Assembly (NCBI GenBank): GCA_029834535.1
Contig: JAQMWT010000396.1
Location: 1 to 64,000, forward strand
Origin: Chrysophaeum taylorii
Lineage: Eukaryota; Sar; Pelagophyceae; Pelagomonadales; Pelagomonadaceae
Reading direction: 5' to 3'
DNA: 64,000 nt
Below are positions 1 to 12,264 of this stretch, one piece after another (within the stretch, counting starts at the first letter, position 1; each line of letters opens with the position of its first letter). Under the pieces are notes generated by a model that saw only the letters and a list, made by a program, of their open reading frames with translations, was not told the DNA's origin and made no database searches. Position numbers and translations under genes: made by a program.

Positions 1-3000
1 GTGAGGAAGCTATGACACTTACCCCTGCACCACGTATCCAGTATCCTTACGTCTTTCTCTTATCGCTAGTCTAACGCCTCATACCATTCGTAACATGGTA
101 GCAGGTGTTCGTTTCGATCGACGACCTGCGCTTGACTTCGGCGACTCCTCCTCGGCTTCAGTTCATTGCTACGTGTTCGGTTCGTTATCGTTTATCATGT
201 CCTCGATCGAAATTAAGGATAGCAAGCTTTCGCAAAAACTCGATGCCTTCAGTGGTGAGCGACATCTTTTTCACCAATGGACCCGGCGCCTGGAAAACAT
301 GATCATTTCCACCGGTGATCGCATTATCTTGACCACTGACACTTGGACTAGCATTTCCGCTTCTGGCTGCTCTGAAGAAGAATTTTGGTCTCAAGCAGCA
401 ACGCTGGTACAGTGCACTCTTCATGGCACTACCAATGCATGATGATCGTGCGGATATCCGTGAAAACCGCGATATGAACTTCACGCGGCTTTACAAACGC
501 ATTGATGTTTACATGGGTCATGGAGATCGTGTCGCTCAGTCTGCAATTGCTTCTTCACTGCATTCCTTGGTGTGCAACAATATCGATGAACTTGAGTCTT
601 TTCTTAACAAGTTCATCATCACTGGTGTTCAAGTTGCTCGGCATCATCAAGATTTCCCTGACACAATGCATTGCAATTGCTTCAGACGAAAATCCCCGAC
701 TCGCTCTTGTCTAAGGATCTCATTGCACTTGATCCTAAATTGCGCACATATGATGGTTTCGTTGATCGCCTCCACAGTAAAGTTTTTGATTATCTTCAGA
801 CCAAGTCTGTGCACGTCCATGCTACGTTCCGTGAAAGTCCCCGTCATCGTGAACGTTCCAACTTTTACGGTCGCCATCCTTCTGAAAAGCACTTTCATCG
901 CTTCAATGCTTTGCGCTCTCAACAACGTTCTAGCCCACGCCCCTCTTTTCGATCATCATTCCGTAACCCACCTTCATCTTCACGTGGTTTCCATCGCAAG
1001 CGCCAACGCCATACTGATCTTTGTCACTTTTGTGGTATTCCTGGCCATCACCAGAAAGATTGTCATAAGCGCCAGCGCTATTGCTCTCACAAGCTACCGC
1101 CCGCCCTCGGCATCAACACCAATACCCACGTCGGTCGCATTCCCAATACCCACCTCGGTCCACTCCCCAATACCCACCTAGGCCCCATCCACCCTTCTAC
1201 CAACACCATCTTTTCGCCCCCAATCCACCCTTGCCTCCATCTCAATCCTCTCCGCCGCTTCTTGCGTTGCCACCCTCCACCACACCCTCTGTCCCGCCTT
1301 CCACCGCTGTCACCCTTCCTGACCCATCCCTTTCTGCACCCACCTGCCGTCCTACAATTTCCATCTTCTTTCCATCTCCCCCTCCATTCACAAGTCCTTT
1401 CCTCCACCAACGCCCTTACCGCTCTGCTCACCGCTCGTGAGCGCGACTACCTTCACAGCACCAACCTTCGTCTCGTTGTCTATGATACCGGCGCCAACAC
1501 TGGCTTCACTGACCTTGACAACACTCAACAGCATTCCATCACTTCTGCTATCGGCACTGGCTCTGTTTCTGGTTCTGGCACTGCTCACTTAACGTTCCCT
1601 TCAATTGGTCCTCTTGACAATCGTGGTCTTCCTTCTCCTGCACCCACTCTTTCCGCCCCTCATGGTATACATGTCGCGTTTCCGCATACTCATCTCTCCT
1701 GGCCTTGGTGACAAACGGATTCTTTCGGATCATTCCCTTGAACAAGTTGGTTACGATTGCCACACCATTCAGGCCGTTGGCCCTGCTTATCCGCAACGTA
1801 TTTTACGTCACCGCCAAACGCATCACGTTATTCCCCTGCTTCGTCGCTGTGGTCTTCTTTTGATCGTCTGTTGGATCGGCAATACGACCGCTGCGCCCTA
1901 CGCGGACTACGTTTCACCTTTTGTGGCATTTTCTTCTTCCCTCGTGTCCATGATCCTTGTGCGTTTCCCGCTGTGTCTCAACGCACTCAACTTACTTTCG
2001 ACCTTTGGCATGCTCGTCTTGGCCATTATAGTCCTGCCTATCTTCGGCGTTTGTCTTCTCTTGCTGTTGGCGCACCGTTTTCCCGAGCTCCGCGTCGCTT
2101 TCTTTTGTCCTGCTTGTGCTCTCGGTAAAATGCATGCTGCGCATGTTGGCCAACGTAAAGCTCATGCTTCCACTTCGTCTCCTTCCTCCGAGCCTTTGTC
2201 TCGTCCACGTGCCGTTGCGCCCTACCTTATTATCCATGCCGATCTCATGTTTGCCGGCGTCCCATCCTATATATCAAGATCGCGCGATCCTCACGTTTGT
2301 CGATGATCATACGCGCCGCCGCGCACGTTACTTTGCTCCACGACACGATGCCCTTACGAACGCTCGTCAACTCGAACTTTTTCTGTCTACCGTGGTTCGC
2401 CCATTCGGATATCGCATTGCCCTCATCTACACCGATCGTGACCGCTCTCTTATGGGCCAATTCGAAACCTTCTGTCTGGGCAACAATATTGCGCTTCGGC
2501 GCGCTCCGGCAGCACAGTCCAAAACTGGCGCACGCTTTTTCCGGTGTTGTGGAACGCTCTCATCGCGCAACCGCGGATATTACTCGCACTCTTTTGGTAC
2601 ATGCGCACCGTCCACCTGATTTGGCGTTGGGCCATGGAAACGGCTGACTTCATCTCTGAGCGTATGCCAAATGCCTCTAATCCTGGATATATGACGCCAT
2701 ATGAAATGCTACATGAAACACTCCCGCGTGTCGATTTTCTTCGTGTTTGGGGCTGTCCTGCTGCAATTCTTACTGGCGACAAATGGCCTACCAAAGCTAT
2801 AACCGGTATCTTCATTGGGTATCCCTCTGCAGGCCCTGGATATCGCATATTGCTTCAACGCCCCACAGGTCCTGTCATCCACACCTCGATTGATGTTGTT
2901 TTTGACGAAAATTTCGCTCTGCGTAAGTCACTGTCCACTCAACCCCTTCCTCCGTCTCTAGTGGATTCTCGTTTTCCTGACTTGTTTTATTACGACCCTC

Positions 3001-5062
3001 GTTTATCTTCGGCCGTAGCCCCAATGTCTTCTGTTTTTGATGCTCCGGAGCCGGCCTTATCGGGACTGATCACCCCTGAAACGTCACTGCCCACACTGTT
3101 ACCGGACAATACGAAACGTGCACCATTACGTCGTGCCAAACGGGGCCGACCGCGCAAAGTCGACCAACGCGCGTTACAACAACCAACAAACTTTTTTACG
3201 GGCCATTCTGTTTCATCCTGTCACAATGTTGATACGGGCCATTCTGATGTTGATACGGGCCATTCTGATGTCGATACGGGCCATTCTGTTTCCTCTGTCG
3301 CTTCTGTTTCCCCCTGTAACTCTTTGTATGTCTCTTCTGTTAGCTTTCGTTTGTTAGTTCATTATGTCTTCCTTCCCCTTTGTTTAGCTAACACCCTTGT
3401 TGATCCCCATGCACACGTTTATTACTCTGCTTCCGAAGAAATGTCCCAGTATTACCTTGACGAAACTAATACTTCCACCCATTTACGTGAAGCTTTAGCT
3501 CCGACCAATCCTGAGCGTCCTGGCTGGTTGCAAGCCATCGCTAAAGAATACAGCTCTCTTGGTCAGCTTGGTTGCTGGGATGTTATGCGCCTTCCCTGAG
3601 ACTTTTTCTGGCAACATTTGTACCCTCAAGTGGATCCTCCGCAAGAAGTATGACTCTGGCCGCTTCAAATCGTACAAGGCTCGCCTCGTCGTCCGCGGTT
3701 ACACCCAGGTTCACGGCATTGATTATCATGACACCTACTCACCGGTTGCCAACATCGTCACGATCCGTTTCTTTCTAACCTTTGTCGCTGTTCATGACTG
3801 GGATTTGCACAAGTTGGATGTCAGCTCCGCTTTTATTCAAGCTCCCATTGACGAAGACATCTATGTCTGGCCACCCGAAGGCTATGCTCCTCGCCAACCC
3901 ACCGATGGTTCCAAAATCGTTTACAAGCTCCGTCGCTCTTGGTATGGTTGCAAACAAGCTTGTCGCAATTGGTGGCTTTATTTGGAACGCTTCCTTCTCA
4001 ATGATTGTGGCTTCGTCCGCGGATCTGGTGACACTTGCCATTACAAGCTCGTGCTCAATTCTACCGTGGTCCTCCGTCTCGTTTTTAGTCGTTGATGATC
4101 TTCTTGTGGCGCACCCTCCTCATTGCATTGACCATTACCAAGCCTTTTTCCTCCGTTTCCGCGCTTTCACTGACGTCAATGATCTTGATCTCAGCTCTTA
4201 CGTTGGTCTTCGCATTACGCGTCAATCCCATGCTATCCGTGAAATCCTTACCGAACATCGCTTCATCAACAGTAAACCCGAACTCACTCCCGCTCCCAAA
4301 GGTCTTCATCTTTCTGCGGCTGATTGTCCGGCTCCTGGTTCTCCAGATCACATTTTCATGGCACGCATCCCTTTTCGCCGTATTGTTGGCTGTGTCCTCT
4401 TCATCTCCATCATGACTCGCCCTGATATCACTGTCCGTCAATCAGTGTGCGCGTTTTTCCACAATCCTGGTAAACCCCACTGGCACGCTTTATCCCACTC
4501 TGCGTTATCTCAACGGTTCTCAGGATCTTGCCCTTATTCTTGGTCGCGATTCTACCCTTCGTCTCTGTGGTTATTCCGACTCCAGCTGGGCCGACGACCC
4601 TGATGACCGCCACTCTACACTGGTTTTTGTTTTCTCCTTGCTGGCTCTATGATAGCCTACTGCTCCCGCTCGCAGTACTTGCTCGCTCTTCTTTTGAAGC
4701 TGAATTGCTTGCTCTTTACGCTGCTACTGCTGAGCTCTCTTGGCTTCTCAAACTTTTTGATGACTTTGATCTCCCTCGTCACACGGTCCCAATGTATGTT
4801 GATAATAGCACCACCGTCACCCAAGTTCGTCTCCAATGTCTCACACGGCGCACCCGCCATATTGACATTCGCTTTTACAGTACCGCCGAATATCATCATC
4901 GCAACCACATCATTGATCTCAAACACATACCCCGCCTTCACAATCTTAGCGACATTTTCACCCGCAGTACGGAAGCTCCTTCCTTCCTCCGGCTTCGTGC
5001 TCTTTACCTCACTTCGTGATCTTCGCCCTGATCTCTGCTGTTTTTCTTGCCACAATGCCTCT
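1..5062 (+). mobile_element. Ty1/Copia LTR retrotransposon, copy A, broken
   Basis: A retroelement in the Ty1/Copia domain order. Recognisable parts are a gag with a CCHC zinc knuckle (CHFCGIPGHHQKDC, about 1018-1060), a proline-rich linker, a protease DTGA motif (about 1486), a pre-integrase zinc segment with LWHARLGH (about 1997-2030), an integrase core (about 2230-2620), a reverse transcriptase (about 3600-4200, with KARLVVRGYTQ and the VVDDLLV active-site segment) and an RNase H end (about 4560-5020). Integrase lies before reverse transcriptase, which separates Copia from Gypsy. The element starts at or before base 1; no LTR is visible at either end. It carries many breaks, so it is a fossil. 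A closely similar copy lies inverted next to it. Confidence 0.9.
3228..3288 (+). repeat. 18-bp tandem repeat inside Copia copy A
   Basis: About three and a half units of an 18-bp repeat containing GATACGGGCCATTCTG, in the linker between the integrase and reverse transcriptase regions. It encodes a DTGHSDV repeat in the element frame. The same repeat is present on the minus strand in copy B near 6553-6613. Confidence 0.85.
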
Positions 5063-5065
5063 GTG

Positions 5066-8000
5066 ACGAGGAGATCAAAGTCATCAAAAAGTTTGAGAAG
5101 CCAAGAGAGCTCAGCAGTAGCAGCGTAAAGAGCAAGCAATTCAGCTTCAAAGAACGAGCAAGTAAGTACTGCAGGCAGGGCAATGAGCTACCATAGAGCC
5201 AACAAGGAAAACAAAAACCAGTTGTGAAGTGGCGGAAGTCATCGGGTCGTCGGCCCAGCTGGAGTCGGAATAACCACAGAGACGAAGGGTAGAATCGCGA
5301 CCAGGGCAAGGGCAAGATCCGAAACCGTTGAGATAACGCAGAGTGTGGGATAAAGCGTGCCAGTGGGGTTTACCCGGATTGTGGGAAAAACGCGCACACT
5401 GATTGACGGACTGAAAACCGATATCAGGGGCGAGTCGTGATGGAGATGAGGACGCACAGCCAACAATACGGCGGGGATGCGTGCCATGAAAATGTGATCT
5501 GGAGAACCAGGAGCCGGACAATCAGCCGCAGAAAGATGGCCTTTGGGAGCGGGAGTGAGTTCGGGTTAACTGTTGATGAAGCGATGTTCGGTAAGGATTT
5601 CACGGATAGCATGGGTTGGTCGAGTGAGGTTCTCCGAGGGCGATCACGCGTAATGCGAAGACCAACGTAAGAGGTGAGATCAAGTTCATTGACGTCAGTG
5701 AAAGCGCGGAAACGGAGGAAAAAGGCTTGGTAATGGCCAATGCAATGACGAGGTGCGCCACAGAAGATCATCAACGACAAAACGAGACGTAGAGAAGGAC
5801 GGTAGAATGAGCACGAGCTTGTAATGGCAAGTGTCACAGATCCGCGGACGAAAGCAATCATTGAGAAGCGTTCAAATAAAGCCACCAATTACATTGTGCA
5901 ACCATACCAAGCGACGGAGCTTGTAAACGATTTTGGAACCATCGGTGGGTTGGCGAGGCATAGCCTTCGGGTGGCCAGACATAGATGTCTTCGTCAATGG
6001 GAGCTTGAATAAAGGCGGAGCTGACATCCAACTTGTGCAAATCCCAGTCATGAACAGCGACAAAGGTTAGAAAGAAACGGATCGTGACGATGTTGGCAAC
6101 CGGTGAGTAGGTGTCATGATAATCAATGCCGTGAACCTGGGTGTAACCGCGGACGACAAGGCGAGCCTTGTACGATTTGAAGCGGCCAGAGTCATACTTC
6201 TTGCGGAATCCACTTGAGGGTACAAATGTTGCCAGAAAAAGTCTCAGGGAGGGCGAATAACATCCCAGCAACCAAGCTGACCAAGAGGCTGTATTCTTTG
6301 GCGATGGCTTGCAACCAGCCAGGACGCTCAGGATTGGTCGGAGCTAAAGCTTCACGTAAATGGGTGGAAGTAATAGTTTCGTCAAGGTCTGAATACTGGG
6401 ACATTTCTTCGGAAGCAGAGTAATAAACGTGTGCATGGGGATCAACAAGGGTGTTAGCTAAACAAAGGGGAAGGAAGACATAATGAACTAACAAACGAAA
6501 GCTAACAGAGACATACAAGAGTTACAGGGAAACAGAAGCGACAGAGAAACAGAATGGCCCGTATCGACATCAGAATGGCCCGTATCAACATCAGAATGGC
6601 CCGTATCAACATTGTGACAGGATGAAACAGAATGGCCGTAAAAAAAGTTTGTTGGTTGTTGTAACGCGCGTTGGTCGACTTTGCGCGGTCGGCCCCGTTT
6701 GGCACGACGTAATGGTGCACGTTTCGTATTGGCCGGTAACAGTGTGGGCAGTGACGTTTCTGGGGTGATCAGTCCCGATAAGGCCGGCTCCGGAGCATCA
6801 AAAACAAAGGACATTTGGGGCTACGGCCGAAGATAAACGAGGGTCGTAATAAAACAAGATAGGAAAACGAGAATCCACTAGAGACGGAGGAAGGGGTTGA
6901 GTGGACAGTGTACGCAGAGCGAAATTTTCGTCAAAAACAACATCAATCGAGGTGTGGATGACAGGACCTGTGGGGCGTTGAAGCAATATGCGATATCCAG
7001 GGCCTGCAGAGGGATACCCAATGAAGATACCGGTTATAGCTTTGGTAGGCCATTTGTCGCCAGTAAGAATTGCAGCAGGACAGCCCCAAACACGAAGAAA
7101 ATCGACACGCGGGAGTGTTTCATGTAGCATTTCATATGGCGTCATATATCCAGGATTAGAGGCATTTGGCATACGCTCAGAGATGAAGTCAGCCGTTTCC
7201 ATGGCCCTACGCCAAAAATCAGGTGGACGGTGCGCATGTACCAAAAGAGTGCGAGTAATATCCGCGGTTGCGCGATGAGAGCGTTCCACAACACCGGAAA
7301 AAGCGTGCGCCTGTGAAGTTTTGGACTGTGCTGCCGGAGCGCGCCGAAGCGCAATATTGTTGCCCAGACAGAAGGTTTCAAATTGGCCCATAAGAGAGCG
7401 GTCACGATCGGTGTAGATGAGAGCAATGCGATATCCGAATGGGCGAACCACGGTAGACAGAAAAAGTTCGAGTTGACGAGCGTTCGTAAGGGCATCGTGT
7501 CGTGGAGCAAAGTAACGCGTGCGGCGGCGCGTATGATCATCGACAAACGTGAGGATCGCGCGATCTTGATATATGTAGGATGGGACGCCGGCAAACATGA
7601 GATCGGCATGGATAATAAGGTAGGGCGCAACGGCACGTGGACGAGACAAAGGCTCGGAGGAAGGAGACGAAGTGGAAGCATGAGCTTTACGTTGGCCAAC
7701 ATGCGCAGCATGCATTTTACCGAGAGCACAAGCAGGACAAAAAGAAAGCGACGCGGAGCTCGGGAAAAACGGTGCGCCAACAGCAAGAGAAGACAAACGC
7801 CGAAGATAGGCAGGACTATATGGCCAAGAAACGCCGAAGATAGGCAGGACTATAACCAAGACGAGCATGCCAAAGATCGAAAGTTAGTTGAGTGCGTTGA
7901 GACAGCGGGAAACGCACAAGGATCATGGACACGATGGGAAGAAGAAAATGCCACAAAAGGTGAAACGTAGTCCGTGTAGGGCGCAGCGGTCGTATTGCCG

Positions 8001-9960
8001 ATCCAACAGACGATCAAAGAAGACCACAGCGACGAAGCAGGGAATAACGTGATGATTTTGGCAGTGACGTACAATACGTTGCGGATAAGCAGGATCAACG
8101 GCCTGAATGGTGTGGCAATCGTAACCAACTTGTTCAAGGGAATGATCCGAAAGAATCCGTTTGTCACCAAGGCCAGGAGAGATGAGGGTATGCGGAAACG
8201 CGACATGTATACCATGAGGGGCGGAAAGAGTGGGTGCAGGAGAAGGAAGACCACGATTGTCAAGAGGACCAATTGAAGGGAACGTTAAGTGAGCAGTGCC
8301 AGAACCGGAAACAGAGCCAGTGCCGATAGCAGAAGTGATGGAATGCCGTTGAGTGTTGTCGAGGTCCGTGAAGCCAGCAGGGAATTGAAGAGATTGACGT
8401 TGGCGCCGGTATCATAGACAACGAGACGAAGGTTGGTGCTGTGAAGGTAGTCGCGCTCACGAGCGGTGAGCAGAGCGGTAAGGGCGTTGGTGGAGGAAAG
8501 GACTTGGTGAATGGAGGGGGAGATGGAAAGAAGGTGGAAATTGTAGGACGGGTAGGTGGGTGCAGAAAGGGATGGGTCAGGAAGGGTGACAGCGGTGGAA
8601 GGCGGGACAGAGGGTGTGGTGGAGGGTGGCAACGCAAGAAGCGGCGGAGAGGATTGAGATGGTGGCAAGGGTGGATTGGGGGTGGAAAGATGGTGTTGGT
8701 AGAAGGGTGGATGGGGCCTAGGTGGGTATTGGGGAGTGGACCGAGGTGGGTATTGGGAATGCGACCGACGTGGGTATTGGTGTTGATGCCGAGGGCGGGC
8801 GGTAGCTTGTGAGAGCAAATAGCGCTGGCGCTTATGACAATCTTTCTGGTGATGGCCTCCGGAATACCACAAAAGTGACAACAAAGGTCAGTATGGCGTG
8901 GGCGCTTGCGATGGAAACCACGTGAAGATGAAGGTGGGTGACGGAATGATGATCGAAAAGAGGGGCGTGGGCTATAGAACGTTGTTGAGAGCGCAAAGCA
9001 TTGAAGCGATGAAAGTACTTTTCAGAAGGACGGCGACCGTAAAAGTTGGAACGTTCACGATAACGGGGACTTTCACGGAACGTAGCATGGACGTGCACAG
9101 ACTTGGTCTGAAGATAATCAAAAACTTTACTGTGGAGGCGATCAACGAAACCATCATATGTGCGCAATTTAGGGTCAAGTGCAATGAGATCCTTGGACAC
9201 TTAGAGCGAATCGGGGATTTTCTTTCGTCTGAAGCAATTGCAATGCATTAGCGTCAGGGAAGAAATCTTGATGATGCCGAGCAACTTGAACACCAGTGAT
9301 GATGAACTTGTTAAGAAAAGACTCTCAAGTTCATCGATATAATTGTTGCACACCAGGGAATGCAGTGAAGAAGCAATTGCAGACTGAGCGACACGATCGC
9401 CATGACCCATGTAAACATCAGTAATGCGTTTGTAAAAAAAACCGCGTGAAGTTCATATCGCGGTTTTCACGGATATCCGCACGATCAGTATCACGAATTG
9501 GTAGTGCCATGAAGAGTGTGCACTGTACCAGCGTTGTTGCTTGAGACCAAATTCATTCTTCTTCAGAGCAGCCAGAAGCGGAAATGCTAGTCCAAGTGTT
9601 GTCAGTGGTCAAGATGATGCGATCACCGGTGGAAATGATCATGTTTTTTTCAAGACGCCGGGTCCATCGGTGAAAAAGATGATGTCGCTCACCGCTGAAG
9701 GCATCAAGTTTTTTTTGCGGCGAAAGCTTGCTATCCTTAATTTCGATCGAGGACATGATAAACGATAACGAACCGAACACGTAGCAATGAACTATGAAGC
9801 CGAGGAGGAGTCGCCGTGAAGTCAAGCGCAGGTCGTTCGATCGAAACGAACGAATGCTGCTGCCATGTTACGAATGGTACGAGGCGTTAGACGAGCGATA
9901 AGAGAAAGACGTAAGGATACTGGATACGTGGTGCAGGGGTAAGTGTCATAGCTTCCTCAC
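5066..9960 (-). mobile_element. Ty1/Copia LTR retrotransposon, copy B, inverted, broken
   Basis: The reverse complement of copy A almost throughout, from the RNase H region (near 5066) to the 5' untranslated region (near 9960). The same gag knuckle, protease, integrase (about 6800-7870) and reverse transcriptase (about 5430-6270) segments are present on the minus strand. It lacks the last roughly 280 bp seen in copy A. It has many breaks, and the two copies differ by substitutions and small length changes. No LTR is visible. Both copies share the sequence next to the outer edge (1-95 and 9866-9960). Confidence 0.88.
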
Positions 9961-10533
9961 ACAGGTGCTGGAAAAGAAGGAAAAAGGGGTAAGTGAGGTC
10001 CTCAGAGTTCCAACGAATAATAATAATAATAATAATAAGTAAAAAAAAAAAATGATGTAATAATAACATTTCTATATTGCTCCTTCCTCCTCACAATGTA
10101 GGTAAAAAAATGAATTAAAGTCAAAGATGTTTTGGTCGCTCTAATATATTGCTCCGACGACCCCACCCCCCCCAAAAAAAAAAACACAACTCTCCCCCAC
10201 CGGGCTTAGCGAATGGGTTCTGATATATATCTTGTGGGAAAAGCAGGTATAGACGATAAGGTGGTGTGTGTAGGAAAAAAGATCGACAGGCTAGTCGGAC
10301 CCGCGGTGGTCCTGGTCCCCCCTCCGACAGCCAGTTTCATTCCTCCGAGATAAGCATCCTTCCCCGCGACGATGCTGGCCACGGTGACCGCCGCGTCGCT
10401 GGTCGGCGGAGGACTCAGGATAATAATGATGATGGCTGCCAACACACACAGAAAGGGGATGCGTGCTTTTACCCAGGGGGGGGGGGAGAATAAAAAAAAG
10501 AGAGCCCAGCCACACAAAGAAGTACGATTTAAT
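9961..10533. other. Intergenic stretch, no gene seen
   Basis: Lies between the outer end of Copia copy B and the 3' end of the histidyl-tRNA synthetase gene. It holds a short (AAT)n run near 10018-10040, A-rich runs, and a G run near 10479. I see no conserved reading frame. The right part probably includes the tRNA synthetase 3' untranslated region. Confidence 0.5.
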
Positions 10534-12204
10534 TTAAAGTGGTGGTTTGGCGATGACGCAGAATTTGTCGGTGGGGACGAGGGTCCACTCGTTGGGTCCA
10601 TCAGCAGCAGCAGCAGCAGGAGGAGGAGGTTTCGATGATTGTGCGGGGGCATTCGTAGTAGTAGTAGTAGTATTCCCCCCCTCCTGAAAATAGGAGCGGA
10701 GATTGGGGAGATCGGAGAATGGAACGTCGCGCTGCTTGGCCTCGCCCGTCGTCGAATCTTTGTGGAGCATGTCCTTGACGCGGACCAAGCCGCGACTCCA
10801 CTCGTCGGGAGCCACGAAAGCGACCATCCTCGCTCCCGCGCGATTCGCCAGATCGAAGGCCGCTCGCGCTTTCCGCGGCGAAAGGGCGACGTCCACAGAA
10901 AACCCAGACTCGCGCAGTTTAGAAGCTACCATCGCGACGGCGGTTTGTTCCTTTCGAGAGAACGGACAGACGACGAAATCGACTTCGGGTTTGAGTTCGG
11001 GAACTAAACGTTTGTCGTCGAGGAGTTCGAGAATGACGCAGTCCCCAAATCCGAATCCAACGCACGGAATCTGACGACACTTCGCGCCGCCGTAGAGTTC
11101 GAGGAGTTTGTCGTACCGACCGCCGCCAGCGATCGCTCGGAGCTCGCCCTTTCGGTCGAAAGCTTCGAAGACGATGCCCGTGTAGTAGGCTAAACCTCTG
11201 ACGACCGAAGGGTCGAAAACCAGAAATTCGCGAAATCCGTAGGCTTCGGCAAGGTCGAAAAGCAGTTCTACATCTTCGCCGAGAGAAGAATCATCTTCGC
11301 GGCACGCCGCGAGAGTCTGAAGAATCGGTTCCGGCGAAATGCCCAATTCGCTCAACATTTCCGCGACGCCGTCGGCGCCGATCTTGTCGAGCTTGTCCAC
11401 GACGACGCAGACCCTGCTAAACAATTCTTCCGGAACGCCCGCATCTTTCATCGTTTTATCCAAAAGTTTGCGGTCGTTGACTCGAATCCGAACGTCCTCT
11501 TCGGTCAAGCCGAGACTCCGAAAAAAATAACACATAGCTCCCAACAGTTCGACTTCCGCAGTCACCGATTTTTCTCCCACAATATCCATGTTCCATTGGT
11601 AGTGCTCGCGCTTTCTCCCGCGCTGCGTCGTCTCGAACCGCCAGCACTGCGGAATCGAGAACCACTTGAGCGGCAACGGAACTCTCACTTCTCCCGTCGC
11701 GAGGTTCGTGTTCTTCAACACCAATCTCGCCAACGTCGGCGTCATCTCCGGCCTCAAAGCAACCCTCTCCCCGTCCTTGTCGGTGAAGTTGTACATCTGC
11801 TGGGTGATTTCCTCGCCAGCTTTGCGTTCGAACAGCGCGACCGACTCTAGCACTGGAGCGTCGTACTCCTTGAAAGAAAAAGCGACGGCCGCGTCTTTCA
11901 TTTTCTTGAACAACCACGACCGCACGCGCATATCCGCCGGTTCGAAGTCCCGCGTCCCCGACGGCGGCTCGAGGAGAAACGTGGGGTCTTCTTTATTCGC
12001 GGCGGCAATGGCGGCTTCGATCGCTTTGCGGGTCTTCGACCCCCCCCCCAGTCGCTCGAGGATCTCGGCCTTGCCCTTCTTTTCCCGCTCCTTCAAACCC
12101 TTCAGCTTCTGGCGCTCCTCGGCCGTCGGCTCGCTCTTCGGGGCCTCCACGGTCAACGCCTTCCAGAGCGCCACATCCTCCTCGGAAAAAATCTTCTTCT
12201 CCAT
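10534..12204 (-). CDS. HARS: Histidyl-tRNA synthetase, cytosolic type
   Basis: Charges tRNA-His with histidine using ATP. The 556-residue protein is a class II synthetase. Counting from the chosen ATG, it shows ALRPEMTPTLARLV (about 149-162), the motif 2 loop WRFE...RGRKREHYQWNMDIVG (about 188-210), and the histidine-specific HisA signature RGLAYYTG (336-343), followed by GGGRYDKL. The C-terminal anticodon-binding domain is recognisable (VDFVVCPFSRKEQTAVAMVASKL). A lysine/glutamate-rich N-terminal stretch before PSGTRDF fits eukaryotic cytosolic enzymes. The reading frame runs about 40 bases upstream of the chosen start, but only through non-ATG codons; the ATG at 12204 has AAGAAG before it and G after it. 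The tail (NTTTTTTNAPAQSS, then proline/alanine-rich) is low complexity. No organelle targeting peptide is obvious. The gene looks intact and intron-free. Confidence 0.95.
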   Translation of the reverse strand: MEKKIFSEEDVALWKALTVEAPKSEPTAEERQKLKGLKEREKKGKAEILERLGGGSKTRKAIEAAIAAANKEDPTFLLEPPSGTRDFEPADMRVRSWLFKKMKDAAVAFSFKEYDAPVLESVALFERKAGEEITQQMYNFTDKDGERVALRPEMTPTLARLVLKNTNLATGEVRVPLPLKWFSIPQCWRFETTQRGRKREHYQWNMDIVGEKSVTAEVELLGAMCYFFRSLGLTEEDVRIRVNDRKLLDKTMKDAGVPEELFSRVCVVVDKLDKIGADGVAEMLSELGISPEPILQTLAACREDDSSLGEDVELLFDLAEAYGFREFLVFDPSVVRGLAYYTGIVFEAFDRKGELRAIAGGGRYDKLLELYGGAKCRQIPCVGFGFGDCVILELLDDKRLVPELKPEVDFVVCPFSRKEQTAVAMVASKLRESGFSVDVALSPRKARAAFDLANRAGARMVAFVAPDEWSRGLVRVKDMLHKDSTTGEAKQRDVPFSDLPNLRSYFQEGGNTTTTTTNAPAQSSKPPPPAAAAADGPNEWTLVPTDKFCVIAKPPL

Positions 12205-12264
12205 CTTCTTCTCTCGAGTCAGCGATGATGCATGCACCACCAACCTTACCCTTTTTCTTCAAAG

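Noticed and set aside
1-9960. LTRs for the paired Copia elements
   Set aside because: No direct repeats are found at the ends of either copy; the shared outer sequence is part of the inverted arms.
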